Counted from the stretch's first letter, positions 1 through 7,772 are shown. The stretch is 33,060 nt of DNA from SFEL01 sp045592165 (GCA_045592165.1 JAZNUG010000220.1:1-33060); one strand, 5' to 3'. The notes: a model not told the origin generated them from the letters alone. A program made the numbers and translations.

Positions 1-1
1 G

Positions 2-769
2 CACAACGCCGAGGCCACCCTCATCACCACCCCCTGGGATGAGCTGACCGGCCAGCAGATACTCACCGCCATGGAGCGCCGTGATACCCTTGACGAGGAA
101 TTGGCCCACCTTAAGGCGGAAAGCGAGCATCATCACCACCACCATCACCATCATGAGCACGACCACGAGTGCGAGTGCGGTCATCACCATGAGCACGATC
201 ATGAGTGCGAGTGCGGTCATCACCACCATGAGCACGATCACGAGTGCGAGTGCGGTCATCACCATGAGCACGACCATGAGTGCGAGTGCGGTCATCACCA
301 TGAGCACGATCACGAGTGCGAGTGTGGTCATCATCATGAGCACGATCACGAGTGCGGCTGCGGTCATCATCATCATGAGCACGATCATGAGTGCGAGTGC
401 GGCCATCATCACCATGAGCACGATCATGAATGCGAGTGCGGACATCACCATGAGCACGACCATGAATGCGGCTGCGGTCATCACCACCATCATGCCGACG
501 AAGTATTCACCAGCTGGGGCGTGGAGACCGCAAAGAGCTTCTCTGCACAAGGCGTTGCCGCTGCCCTTGCCGATCTTGATGATGAGGAAAAGTATGGCGC
601 TGTGCTGAGGGCCAAGGGTATCCTTAAGGGTGAAAACGCATGGATCCACTTTGACTATGTTCCCGGCGAGATCAATGTTCGCGAAGGCAGCGCCGGCGTT
701 ACCGGCAGGCTGTGCGTTATCGGCGCAAAGCTGAATGAGACCGCCCTTGCGGAGCTTTTCGGAGTATAA
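2..769 (+). CDS. CobW/COG0523-family GTP-binding metallochaperone, C-terminal part (5' end outside window)
   Basis: The reading frame is open from the left edge, so the gene starts upstream and its GTPase domain is not visible. The last 80 or so residues match the CobW C-terminal domain: an AKGIL segment, then W-x-HFDYVPGE, TGR and a closing ELFG. Between them lies a stretch of 122 codons (128-493) made of nine units of the type HHH(H)EHDHECECG, holding 59 His and 18 Cys. Members of this family hydrolyse GTP to deliver zinc, cobalt or nickel to target proteins in the cytoplasm, and His-rich inserts are known in them. The Met at 71 is internal, because the frame continues upstream without a stop. 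The next gene follows after 3 nt, so the two are probably cotranscribed. Metal identity is inferred only. Confidence 0.85.
   Translation, partial: HNAEATLITTPWDELTGQQILTAMERRDTLDEELAHLKAESEHHHHHHHHHEHDHECECGHHHEHDHECECGHHHHEHDHECECGHHHEHDHECECGHHHEHDHECECGHHHEHDHECGCGHHHHEHDHECECGHHHHEHDHECECGHHHEHDHECGCGHHHHHADEVFTSWGVETAKSFSAQGVAAALADLDDEEKYGAVLRAKGILKGENAWIHFDYVPGEINVREGSAGVTGRLCVIGAKLNETALAELFGV
128..493 (+). repeat. In-frame tandem repeat coding for nine His/Cys metal-binding units
   Basis: Nine 12-13-codon units each carry three or four His, then EHDHEC and ECG or GCG. The first unit has a run of nine His and the array ends with five His. Synonymous codons (cat/cac, gat/gac, gag/gaa) vary between units, so the protein pattern is better conserved than the DNA. 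Confidence 0.95.
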
Positions 770-772
770 AAT

Positions 773-1717
773 ATGAAGCAGATTCCGGTTTATATGTTCA
801 CAGGCTTTCTTGAAGGCGGCAAGACCCGCTTCATGCAGGAAACCCTGTGCGATAAGCGTTTCAATGACGGGGAGCGCACCCTTGTGCTGATGTGCGAGGA
901 AGGTATTGAGGAACTGGACCCCTCAAAATTCCCCAGCAAATACGTTTACATTGAAAACATAGAGGATATTGAGGATATCACCCCCGAATACCTTACCAAG
1001 CTGGTTAAGAAATATCAGGCGGACAGGGTGCTTATCGAGTACAACGGCATGTGGCTGCTCAGTGACCTTGCCCGTGTATTCCCCAAGGACTGGGTGGTTT
1101 ATCAGGAATTCATGTTTGTGGATGCCAAAACCTTCCTGCCCTACAATACCAATATGCGTACCCTTATGGTGGATAAGCTGATGACGGCGGAGCTGGTGGT
1201 GCTGAACAGGGCGGACGACTCTCTGGACAAGATGGAGATCCACAAAATCATCCGCGGCATATCCCGCCGGGCAAACATCGCCTACGAATACGCCGACGGC
1301 CGCGTGGAATACGATGACATTGAGGATCCCCTCCCCTTTGATATTGATGCTCCGGTTGTGGAAATCGGCGACAACGACTTTGCAATATGGTATCGGGATA
1401 TGTCCGAGGAGCTGAAGAAGTATTCCGGCAAAACCGTACGCTTCAAGGGCATTGTTGCCCGCAATCCCCGCCTGCCCGAAGGCATATTCATCGCAGGCCG
1501 GCACGTTATGACCTGCTGCGCCGATGATATCGAATACAGCGGCCTGGTATGCAAATGGGACAAGGCAGAAACCCTGACCCAGCGCCAGTGGGTAACCGTT
1601 ACTGCCTCCATTGAGGTGCGTTTCAACCGCATCTACGGCGGCCGCGGCCCCGTCCTCCACGTAATTGACGTGGAGCCCGCTGAAAAGCCGGAAAAGGAAG
1701 TTGCGACGTTTTATTGA
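773..1717 (+). CDS. G3E-type GTPase fused to a YcgQ/TIGR03943 (DUF1980) domain
   Basis: A 314-residue protein. Residues 1-200 resemble a CobW/G3E P-loop GTPase: Walker A is G11-x4-GKT18, and NRAD at 145-148 fits the guanine-specificity motif. The CxCC metal-transfer motif usual in COG0523 proteins is not present at the expected place. Residues about 215-302 match the C-terminal part of YcgQ-type proteins, with GKTVRFKGIV, then MTCCADD at 246-252 and a closing VLHVIDVEP. YcgQ normally works with a YcgR-type permease and both are often zinc-regulated. The start is 3 nt after the previous stop, with GGAG in the preceding codons as ribosome binding site. Joint expression with the His-rich chaperone suggests metal trafficking (inference). 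A family A repeat follows 13 nt after the stop. Confidence 0.82.
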   Translation: MKQIPVYMFTGFLEGGKTRFMQETLCDKRFNDGERTLVLMCEEGIEELDPSKFPSKYVYIENIEDIEDITPEYLTKLVKKYQADRVLIEYNGMWLLSDLARVFPKDWVVYQEFMFVDAKTFLPYNTNMRTLMVDKLMTAELVVLNRADDSLDKMEIHKIIRGISRRANIAYEYADGRVEYDDIEDPLPFDIDAPVVEIGDNDFAIWYRDMSEELKKYSGKTVRFKGIVARNPRLPEGIFIAGRHVMTCCADDIEYSGLVCKWDKAETLTQRQWVTVTASIEVRFNRIYGGRGPVLHVIDVEPAEKPEKEVATFY

Positions 1718-1730
1718 TGGGTGTTTTCCT

Positions 1731-1794
1731 TTCTTTTTCTCTTTCTTTTCATGTGAAAAGAAAGAAGAAAAAGAAACAAAAAGAGAAAGAAAAG
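1731..1794 (+). repeat. Family A 3'-end repeat, copy 1 (plus orientation)
   Basis: Pyrimidine arm L at 1731-1750 (TTCTTTTTCTCTTTCTTTTC), 4-nt loop, complementary purine arm R at 1755-1775 with one extra A, then AC, then purine arm R' AAAAAGAGAAAGAAAAG at 1778-1794. It starts 13 nt after the stop of the upstream plus-strand gene. L and R form a hairpin of about 20 bp, and R' is the mirror image of R. Confidence 0.9.
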
Positions 1795-1803
1795 CAAAAT
1801 AAA

Positions 1804-1843
1804 AAGAGGGACGGTATACAGCAGCGTATATCGTCCCTTTAAA
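1804..1843 (-). terminator. Intrinsic terminator between two convergent genes
   Basis: Stem AGGGACG-x-TATAC pairs with GTATA-x-CGTCCCT around a 6-nt loop. On the minus strand it is followed by CTTTTTATTTT, a good U-run. On the plus strand only TTTAAAT follows, so it serves the minus-strand gene best. It separates family A copies 1 and 2. Confidence 0.75.
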
Positions 1844-1853
1844 TCTATACTTT

Positions 1854-1914
1854 GTCTTTTTTTCTTTTGCTTCTTTTCTGTTTTCTTTTCTACCAGAAAA
1901 GAAAAAGAAAAGAA
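1854..1914 (-). repeat. Family A 3'-end repeat, copy 2 (minus orientation)
   Basis: On the minus strand: L TTCTTTTCTTTTTCTTTTC, 5-nt loop, R GAAAAGAAAACAGAAAAGAA, GC, then R' AAAAGAAAAAAAGAC. It lies 12 nt after the stop of the minus-strand YcxB-like gene and has its orientation. It is more diverged than the other copies but keeps the L-R-GC-R' order. Confidence 0.8.
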
Positions 1915-1926
1915 GGTACTAACACT

Positions 1927-2454
1927 TTACTTGTCAAACTCAGGCTTTTCCTTCTCCCAGGGGATCTCGGGATGCTCAGCAAGCATCCACGCCTTAAAGC
2001 TGTCGGCGTCGCCCTTGGTGAAGCAGTTTTTATCCAGGCGAACAAAGTCATTTTCTACGTTCAGGTCAAAGTAGCTCTTGGCTTCAACGCACTTCTTCAC
2101 CTGCTTCCAATACACCTCGTTGTTGGGCTGGTCATTGGTGAACAGGCGTATGGTATTGCCCACGATAACCTTGCAGTCCCACTGCTTCATGCCATTCTGT
2201 ACGCGCATCATTTTGAACTGCTTGCCTGCCAGCATGTAGCGGAAAAAGATGGCGCGGTATACGCTGACAAGCACCAGCATATAGCCCAGAGACTCCCAGT
2301 TGAGCTTTGTTTCCTCGTTACGGAAGAAGATTGCGCCATACAGGCCTATAGCAAGGATAACCATCCAGGGCCAGAAGCTCTTTACCTTGTAGAAGGTAGG
2401 GGCGGTCCAGCGGCGATAGCGCTTTATATCCATTACATATTGATTTTCAAACAT
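1927..2454 (-). CDS. YcxB-like membrane protein
   Basis: About 175 residues. The start chosen is ATG at 2454, seven nt from GGAGG; a GTG one codon upstream is only 4 nt from it. Two hydrophobic segments lie at about residues 28-45 and 57-75. A soluble C-terminal part with NTIRLFTND, YWKQVKKCVE and FVRLDKNCFTKGD resembles the YcxB-like domain, in which an acid/charged tail follows a strand-rich core. The last residues (WMLAEHPEI) also fit that family. Function is unknown. It probably sits in the cytoplasmic membrane. A convergent gene and a shared terminator lie downstream; the TSUP gene is 223 nt upstream behind its own terminator, so this gene is likely monocistronic. Confidence 0.65.
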   Translation of the reverse strand: MFENQYVMDIKRYRRWTAPTFYKVKSFWPWMVILAIGLYGAIFFRNEETKLNWESLGYMLVLVSVYRAIFFRYMLAGKQFKMMRVQNGMKQWDCKVIVGNTIRLFTNDQPNNEVYWKQVKKCVEAKSYFDLNVENDFVRLDKNCFTKGDADSFKAWMLAEHPEIPWEKEKPEFDK

Positions 2455-2629
2455 CACAAATCCTCCAAATAGCCATAGGGCTGTAATTGTAATAATAATA
2501 TCACACTGTGGCTGTTTAGTCCATTCTTTTAGGCTTTGCGGGATTATATATAGAGATAATTACTTTTAGCCTGCTTCTGCGGACAGTGTTGGATGAATTT
2601 CACCTGTCCCTCCCCCAAGCTGCACAAAG

Positions 2630-2657
2630 AAAGGACGCTCCCGAAGGAACGTCCTTT
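2630..2657 (-). terminator. Intrinsic terminator of the TauE/SafE gene
   Basis: AAAGGACG at 2630-2637 pairs with CGTCCTTT at 2650-2657, with TCC/GGA extending the stem inside. Read on the minus strand it ends in CCTTTCTTTG, 20 nt after the TSUP stop. Confidence 0.8.
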
Positions 2658-2677
2658 TGCTTTGCTTAATTAAGCGA

Positions 2678-3577
2678 TTAGGCAGCCTTTGCAGCCTTGA
2701 GGGCCTTGGCGCGATCGTTGAGGATGGAGTAAGCGGTCCAGAGCAGAACTACGCATACTACGTTGATCAGCCAGTACATGGGGAGGCTGGTGATGATCTT
2801 CCAAGCGATGAATACGCCGATGCAGCCGCCGATGAAGTTGCCCAGAGTGGCAACGGCGTCGTAACGACCCTTCTTGATGAATACTACGGAGTTAGCGGGC
2901 ATCAGCAGAGCGCAGGAGCCCATGAATACGGGGAAGCAGGTGCCGCCGGAGCAGCCGAGGAGCAGGCAGGTTGCCATGCAGGGAGCATACAGACCGAAGC
3001 CGATGTCCATGAGAGCGCCCCATACTACGTTCAGGATAACTGCTACCCAGAACTGCCACTGACCTACGGTGAAGCCAGGCAGATCGCCAACGGAACCGAA
3101 GGGACCGAAGCTGTGGTTCTTGCAGAACATGATGATAGCGGTAGCGATCATGGCGCAGCCCAGCCAAATACGGATCTTGTTGATGTCCCACTTGGTGATG
3201 ATCTCAGCGAAAGCATAAGCACCGATCATGGCGGCTACGCACATAGCTACCAGGAATACGGGTTCGCACTCTACGCTGGTGGTGAAGATCAGAGCCTCGA
3301 AGATAACGGGGAAGGTATCGCCGACGTTCAGGGTGCCGGGGATGTTGATATCTTCAACGTTCTTGAAGGTCTTGTAGAGGAAGGTGGAAGGAGCGAAGGA
3401 ACCGCAGCCGAGGGTATCCAGGAAGTTTGCGAAGATACCTACGAACATGCCCTGTGCCCACTTCTTGCCGCCAGCTTCCTTGAGCTCGCCCTTGTGGTTC
3501 TTGTTGATGTCTACGATCAGCATGCCAGCGATGCCTACGAAGCAGATAGCCAGTACGATCTGAAGAGCCAGTACCAT
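2678..3577 (-). CDS. Sulfite exporter TauE/SafE (TSUP) family permease
   Basis: A 299-residue polytopic membrane protein with about eight hydrophobic segments. The N-terminal half carries the TSUP hallmark ANFLDTLGCGSFAPST, followed by IPGTLNVGDTFPV. The family moves sulfur-containing or organic anions such as sulfite, sulfoacetate or thiosulfate across the cytoplasmic membrane; substrate cannot be told from sequence. Cysteines are frequent in the second half (a GLYAPCMATCLLLGCSGGTC stretch), which is unusual and could mean thiol or sulfur chemistry (inference). The ATG start at 3577 has GGAGG 9 nt upstream. It is transcribed from a near-consensus promoter at 3700-3728 with a leader of about 115 nt, and ends at its own terminator. 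Confidence 0.88.
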   Translation of the reverse strand: MVLALQIVLAICFVGIAGMLIVDINKNHKGELKEAGGKKWAQGMFVGIFANFLDTLGCGSFAPSTFLYKTFKNVEDINIPGTLNVGDTFPVIFEALIFTTSVECEPVFLVAMCVAAMIGAYAFAEIITKWDINKIRIWLGCAMIATAIIMFCKNHSFGPFGSVGDLPGFTVGQWQFWVAVILNVVWGALMDIGFGLYAPCMATCLLLGCSGGTCFPVFMGSCALLMPANSVVFIKKGRYDAVATLGNFIGGCIGVFIAWKIITSLPMYWLINVVCVVLLWTAYSILNDRAKALKAAKAA

Positions 3578-3699
3578 TAAAGAAATCCTCCAATAAAAAA
3601 TAGTTTTGAAGAGTCCGAATTTTCCGGTCTGTCATTGTTTGCTTTCTCATTTCCCCTGTGCGAAAGCATACACGGCTTCCCAGTCCATTCAACGTTAAT

Positions 3700-3728
3700 A
3701 TTGTAACAACAATGTGAACGCTTGTCAA
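3700..3728 (-). promoter_or_regulatory. Sigma-A-type promoter of the TauE/SafE gene
   Basis: On the minus strand: -35 TTGACA (3723-3728), 17-nt spacer, -10 TACAAT (3700-3705). Predicted start of transcription is near 3693, about 115 nt before the ATG. Confidence 0.8.
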
Positions 3729-3955
3729 TATTATAACCCATTCAGATAGCGCATAAATTGCTTGTCACATCCGTGGTAAATGTTGGAAATTTCTCAGGTA
3801 TATCAAGGGTTTTCTATATATTGGGCCATTTATTTCTGCCATATACCACCCACTGTATATTAATCCCATCCATGACAATTTGTAATGTTTCACTTCTTTT
3901 ACCTCACACTTTTTAAGTTTTCAGCCTCCCTTACCTTAATTTTTTTGCCCCCTGT

Positions 3956-3984
3956 TTGGCATCTGCCATAAGCCATGGTATAAT
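3956..3984 (+). promoter_or_regulatory. Near-consensus sigma-A promoter reading directly into the start codon
   Basis: -35 TTGGCA (3956-3961), exactly 17 nt, -10 TATAAT (3979-3984). Transcription should start at about 3990-3992, and the ATG of the mannosyltransferase is at 3992, so the mRNA would have no leader. Confidence 0.82.
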
Positions 3985-3991
3985 ATTTAAC

Positions 3992-5362
3992 ATGAAAGCA
4001 ATTGAGAAAATCCTGCAAAAGTTCGCCGGTCCTGCCCTGCTTATACTGCTGGGCGGCTGGTACGCATACTGGGCCATATCCGCCCGTTATTCCCTCCCCG
4101 CCATTGCGGCTTCCGCCGTAAGCGCAGGGCTTTTTGGGCTGTGTCTTTTCCTTCTGCCGGGGCTGTTCGTTGAATGGCTTGAGCGGGATGACGCCCCCCT
4201 GCCCTCCCCCGGCCTTCGGGCTTCCCGCTTTGGCAGGCGGCATCCCTGGGCGGTCATCGCCCTCAGGGTGATACTGCTTCATGTTATCCTTTACGCCGCA
4301 GCATACAGCTTTGACCTTGCAAAGAACGGCTACGCAGGCGGCATACTGGATACCCTTCCCCGGCTGTGGAACAGGACGGATGCCCCCCATTATCAGGGCA
4401 TTGCCCACAACTGGTACGTTACCGAAGGGGATGCCCGCCTTCATATTGTATTCTTCCCGCTGTATCCTCTGCTGACCAAGGCCTTCAATATCCTTTTCGG
4501 CAATTACTTTGCCGCCGCAATGGTTGTATCAAACCTCTGCGCCATAGGCTCCGCAATAATGGCCTATGAGCTTGCGGCTCTGGACCTGGAACGCAGTGAT
4601 GCCCTTTTTGTATCCGCCCTGCTTTCGGTTTTCCCCGGCTCCTTCTTCCTTGCGGCCCCCATGACGGAAAGCCTGTTCCTGTTATTATCCCTGAGCTGTC
4701 TGTTCTGCGCCCGCAAAAAGAAATATCTTCTTGCAGGAGCCTTCGGCGCACTGGCCGCCTTTACCCGCTCGGTGGGCCTGCTGCTGATTGTTCCGGTATT
4801 CATGGAAGCTTTCGGCGATTACCGCCGCAATACCTCCCTCTCTGCCGGATCCGTTTCCGCCCGCCTTGGCGGCACGGCAATGATCGCCCTGGGCACTGTG
4901 GGATATCTCCTTATAAACCGCCTTGTAACCGGCTCTGCCTTCACCTTCCTCACCTATCAGAGCCAGCACTGGAATCAGCGGCTCGGCCCCTTCTTTGGAA
5001 CCGCCGCATACCAGACAGACCTGCTGCTGACGAACATCATCTCAGGGGATGCAGGACTTGCATACGGCCTGTTCCTGCCCAATCTGCTGTGCGCCTTCTG
5101 CTTCCTCATTCTGCTCCTTGCGGCAATTAAGAAGCTTCGCCCCTCATACAGCGGCTATGCCCTCATCTACTTCGCCGTGGCAATAGGCTGCACATGGCTC
5201 TTAAGCGGCCCCAGATACCTCGCGGTATGCTTCCCCATTGCCTTTGCCATGGCGGAGCTTACCAAGGGAAAGAAGTTCCTCCGCCCGGCTGCGCTGATGC
5301 TGCTTGGCATATCAATGCTCATCTACCTCTGGATGTTTATCACCAATTATCCCGTTTACTGA
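3992..5362 (+). CDS. PIG-V/Gpi18-like membrane mannosyltransferase
   Basis: 456 residues with about ten hydrophobic segments. Typical of PIG-V-like GT-C glycosyltransferases are WNRTDAPHYQGIAHNWY at about residues 124-140 (the acidic D/HY loop motif) followed by HIVFFPLYPLL, and a later FTRSVGLLL segment. Such enzymes use polyprenyl-phosphate sugars on the outer face of the membrane; the bacterial acceptor is unknown. The frame is open 12 codons upstream to a TTG, but that stretch is the promoter itself. ATG at 3992 coincides with the predicted transcription start and has no Shine-Dalgarno sequence. The gene stands alone, closed by a strong terminator. Confidence 0.85.
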   Translation: MKAIEKILQKFAGPALLILLGGWYAYWAISARYSLPAIAASAVSAGLFGLCLFLLPGLFVEWLERDDAPLPSPGLRASRFGRRHPWAVIALRVILLHVILYAAAYSFDLAKNGYAGGILDTLPRLWNRTDAPHYQGIAHNWYVTEGDARLHIVFFPLYPLLTKAFNILFGNYFAAAMVVSNLCAIGSAIMAYELAALDLERSDALFVSALLSVFPGSFFLAAPMTESLFLLLSLSCLFCARKKKYLLAGAFGALAAFTRSVGLLLIVPVFMEAFGDYRRNTSLSAGSVSARLGGTAMIALGTVGYLLINRLVTGSAFTFLTYQSQHWNQRLGPFFGTAAYQTDLLLTNIISGDAGLAYGLFLPNLLCAFCFLILLLAAIKKLRPSYSGYALIYFAVAIGCTWLLSGPRYLAVCFPIAFAMAELTKGKKFLRPAALMLLGISMLIYLWMFITNYPVY

Positions 5363-5373
5363 AAACGGCATAC

Positions 5374-5405
5374 AAAAGCTCCGCACATAACGTGCGGAGC
5401 TTTTT
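5374..5405. terminator. Bidirectional intrinsic terminator
   Basis: AAAAGCTCCGCAC pairs with GTGCGGAGCTTTT around ATAAC; runs of T follow on both strands. It lies 12 nt after the mannosyltransferase stop and 15 nt after the stop of the convergent LRR gene. Confidence 0.92.
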
Positions 5406-5419
5406 GCTTTGTCGTTTGT

Positions 5420-6148
5420 TTAAAAATCGTACACTATGGGCAAACCGGCTTCTTCGGCAAATCTCTCCGCCTCGGAACCGTAGGTGCAGTGTATCACCAC
5501 ATTGTCACTGCCCGCAAAGGCAAAATAGTCTATTTTTCTTACGGTATCCGGAATGTACACATCCACAAGGTTCGGGCAGTTTTCAAAGGTGCTCTCATAC
5601 AGCTCAAACACTCCAGACGGCACCTCCACAGTGGTAAGACTCTTGCAGCCTTTAAAGGCCGCCGCTCCGATACCGGTAAGGGACTGGGGCAGGCTGTCAA
5701 AGGTGAGGCTTCCGCATCCCTCAAAGGCGCCGAAGTTTATGGTCTTAAGCCCCTCGGGGAATTCCACATGGCCCAGGGACTTCGCCCCGTAAAAGGCAAG
5801 TGGGCCGATTCCCTTAAGGTCGGCAGGGAAGTTTATTTCCTCCAGACCGTAGCAGAAGCGAAAGGCATCCCTGCCTATGGAAAGCACGCTGTTTGGCAAG
5901 TCCACCGTCTTTATTTCGTCATGGTTGCTGAAGGCGCTTGAGCCTATATGCTCTATGCCGTGGCCTACGGCTATGTGCTCGCTGTTTCCGTTGTACTCCT
6001 TCACCACGTCATTTTCAATGACCCACTCGGGAAGACTCGCCACATAGTTATTGTACCAGCCCGTCCGCCATATCAGGAAGGCTATGCCGGCTATCCACAG
6101 GATGATTGTCACTATACGTCCGGGTGTCAGCTTGAACTTGGTCTTCAT
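5420..6148 (-). CDS. Membrane-anchored BspA-type leucine-rich-repeat protein
   Basis: 242 residues. The start is ATG at 6148, with GGAGG 8 nt upstream; the frame extends further upstream but without initiation signals. One transmembrane segment (about residues 11-28) precedes an extracytoplasmic part with at least six LRR_5 (BspA-like) repeats of 22-23 residues, of the pattern I-x-x-x-A-F-x-x-C-x-x-L-x-x-V-x-L-P. The last one ends in a YGSEAERFAEE segment typical of these domains. BspA-like repeats mediate protein binding at cell surfaces. It is the last gene of the nfeD-floA run, 50 nt after the preceding gene, and shares its strand, so a link to membrane microdomains is possible (inference). 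Confidence 0.82.
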   Translation of the reverse strand: MKTKFKLTPGRIVTIILWIAGIAFLIWRTGWYNNYVASLPEWVIENDVVKEYNGNSEHIAVGHGIEHIGSSAFSNHDEIKTVDLPNSVLSIGRDAFRFCYGLEEINFPADLKGIGPLAFYGAKSLGHVEFPEGLKTINFGAFEGCGSLTFDSLPQSLTGIGAAAFKGCKSLTTVEVPSGVFELYESTFENCPNLVDVYIPDTVRKIDYFAFAGSDNVVIHCTYGSEAERFAEEAGLPIVYDF

Positions 6149-6198
6149 GCCGTCGCCCTCCTTTGCGCCCCTGCTGAATAAAGATGCGTTTGGAAGAA

Positions 6199-6744
6199 TC
6201 AGCGTCTCAGTGCCCTTGGCTTGCCGAGTATCTCGCTCCATATGATGGCCTTGCGGATATCGGACATTTCGGTTTCGCTTACCGCTGTTGCGGGCATTTC
6301 GTATACATCCTTTTCCGCAGGCTCGCACACCTCTGCCCCCATTATGGTACTTTCGGTATGTACGTGCCTGGTTTCTGTAAAGGGCTTTACCACGTGATCG
6401 TCGGAGCGGGGAGTCAGTTCCTCAAAGCGGTAGTCCCCGTCGATATGCCCCTCACCCTCGGAGGAATCGTAGGTCATGCTGCCTGCGGGGCGGTGCTGGG
6501 TCACCTTTTGCTTTACTGCGCTTGCGGCGCTCCTGGCCTGCTGCATCACGTCATGCATGGTCACAGGCTTTACCTCTTCCCCATCAAAGGCGGGATGATA
6601 CTGCCGCGGCTGCTCCGCCTGATGGGATTGCTGCCACTGGGTCTGCCGCTGCTTTGCCTTTTGCTTATCGGCATTCTTCTGCCCTTCCCTTATGGCGTAC
6701 CTTGCAGCCGCTATAAGTATGGCAATAAATATTAAGCCGTCCAA
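6199..6744 (-). CDS. Single-pass membrane protein of unknown function in the floA operon
   Basis: 181 residues, not recognised as any named family. It starts at a TTG (6744): AGGAGG lies 8 nt upstream, and no ATG occurs near the N-terminus. Residues 1-15 form a short hydrophobic anchor, followed by a long charged, Gln-rich region (residues 20-55) that looks disordered. The C-terminal MSDIRKAIIWSEILGKPRALRR is the best-ordered and probably conserved part; a similar tail is often seen in short Firmicute membrane proteins. The gene starts 36 nt after floA and is followed by the LRR protein, so it is probably a cytoplasmic-side partner of the flotillin system (inference). Confidence 0.65.
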   Translation of the reverse strand: MDGLIFIAILIAAARYAIREGQKNADKQKAKQRQTQWQQSHQAEQPRQYHPAFDGEEVKPVTMHDVMQQARSAASAVKQKVTQHRPAGSMTYDSSEGEGHIDGDYRFEELTPRSDDHVVKPFTETRHVHTESTIMGAEVCEPAEKDVYEMPATAVSETEMSDIRKAIIWSEILGKPRALRR

Positions 6745-6780
6745 TCAGATTACCTCCTTTCCCGGGAAATAATGAGGGAG

Positions 6781-7749
6781 CTATACGCTCTTGCCCTCGC
6801 CGGCAATGGAGTCTCTCATACGGGTGTCCGAAATTACGTTCTGCATATTGTAATAATCCATTACGCCCAGCTTGCCGTCGCGGAATGCTGCGGCAATGGC
6901 CTTGGGAACCTCTGCCTCGGCCTCGATAACGCGGGCGCGCATGCCCTGTACCTCTGCCTTGTTTTCCTGCTCCTGTGCCACAGCCATGGCGCGGCGCTCT
7001 TCTGCCTTTGCCTGAGCTATGCGCTTATCCGCCTCGGCCTGGTCAATCTGCAGCTGTGCGCCAACGTTGCGGCCAACGTCCACGTCTGCAATGTCGATGG
7101 AAAGAATCTCAAATGCGGTGCCTGCGTCAAGGCCCTTGTTCAGCACGGTCTGGGAGATAAGGTCGGGATTTTCCAGAACGTCCTTGTGGCTGGTGGAAGA
7201 ACCGACGGTGGTAACGATACCCTCGCCGATACGGGCGATTATGGTTTCCTCGCCTGCGCCGCCAACCAGACGGTCGATATTGGCGCGGACGGTTACCCTT
7301 GCCTTTGCGCGGAGCTCGATGCCGTCCTTTGCAATGGCAGCGATAACGGGAGTCTCGATTACCTTGGGGTTAACGCTCATCTGAACTGCATTAAGCACAT
7401 CGCGGCCTGCAAGATCTATTGCACAGGCCCGCTCAAAGTCCAGGGGAATGCCTGCGCGCTGGGCGGCGATAAGTGCGTTTACAACCCTGTCAACATTACC
7501 GCCTGCCAGGTAGTGGGCCTCAAGCTTGTTGAGAGGCACTTCCATGCCGGCCTTGGTGGCCTTGATGGCGGGGTTGATTATGCGGCTGGGAACAACCTTG
7601 CGGATGCGCATGGCAACCAGCTGGAAAAGGCCCACCCGAAGGCCGGATGCGGTTGCGGATATCCACAGGCCGATGGGCACAAAGCTGAAGAACAGCGCAA
7701 GGAAGATTATGATTGCAACTACAAGGAATATAACGATTACAAAATCCAT
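6781..7749 (-). CDS. floA: Flotillin-like protein FloA
   Basis: 322 residues, the usual length for FloA (UPF0365, formerly YqfA). A hairpin-like hydrophobic N-terminus (about residues 3-27) is followed by the SPFH-type domain with RKVVPSRIINP, VPLNKLEAHYLAGGNVD and GEGIVTTVGSS. A long Ala/Glu-rich coiled coil (about residues 225-290) with AEADKRIAQAKAEERRA comes next. FloA scaffolds functional membrane microdomains and affects membrane fluidity, signalling and secretion in Bacillus. The ATG has AAGGGG upstream. It is flanked by a zinc-ribbon gene and NfeD, the usual flotillin partner. Confidence 0.97.
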   Translation of the reverse strand: MDFVIVIFLVVAIIIFLALFFSFVPIGLWISATASGLRVGLFQLVAMRIRKVVPSRIINPAIKATKAGMEVPLNKLEAHYLAGGNVDRVVNALIAAQRAGIPLDFERACAIDLAGRDVLNAVQMSVNPKVIETPVIAAIAKDGIELRAKARVTVRANIDRLVGGAGEETIIARIGEGIVTTVGSSTSHKDVLENPDLISQTVLNKGLDAGTAFEILSIDIADVDVGRNVGAQLQIDQAEADKRIAQAKAEERRAMAVAQEQENKAEVQGMRARVIEAEAEVPKAIAAAFRDGKLGVMDYYNMQNVISDTRMRDSIAGEGKSV

Positions 7750-7772
7750 ATTTTTTCCCCTTTCAATAAATA

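Larger units (their letters stand above)
3578..3991. other. 414-bp intergenic region between divergent genes
   Basis: AT-rich, no convincing ORF. It holds the minus-strand promoter of the TauE/SafE gene (3700-3728) and the plus-strand promoter of the mannosyltransferase (3956-3984). No riboswitch fold was recognised in the 115-nt leader of the permease gene. Nothing else was seen between about 3730 and 3955. Confidence 0.7.

Noticed and set aside
81..608. 175-codon ORF rich in Thr, Ser and Ile overlapping the His-rich repeat
   Set aside because: It is a frame-shifted reading of the His/Cys tandem repeat; the CobW frame continues through it into a recognised domain.
1852..2472. 206-codon plus-strand ORF opposite the YcxB-like gene
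   Set aside because: It begins within family A copy 2 and the translation has no recognisable domain; the minus frame has a ribosome binding site and membrane segments.
3578..3693. Riboswitch in the long leader of the TauE/SafE gene
   Set aside because: No conserved riboswitch core or stable fold could be recognised by eye.
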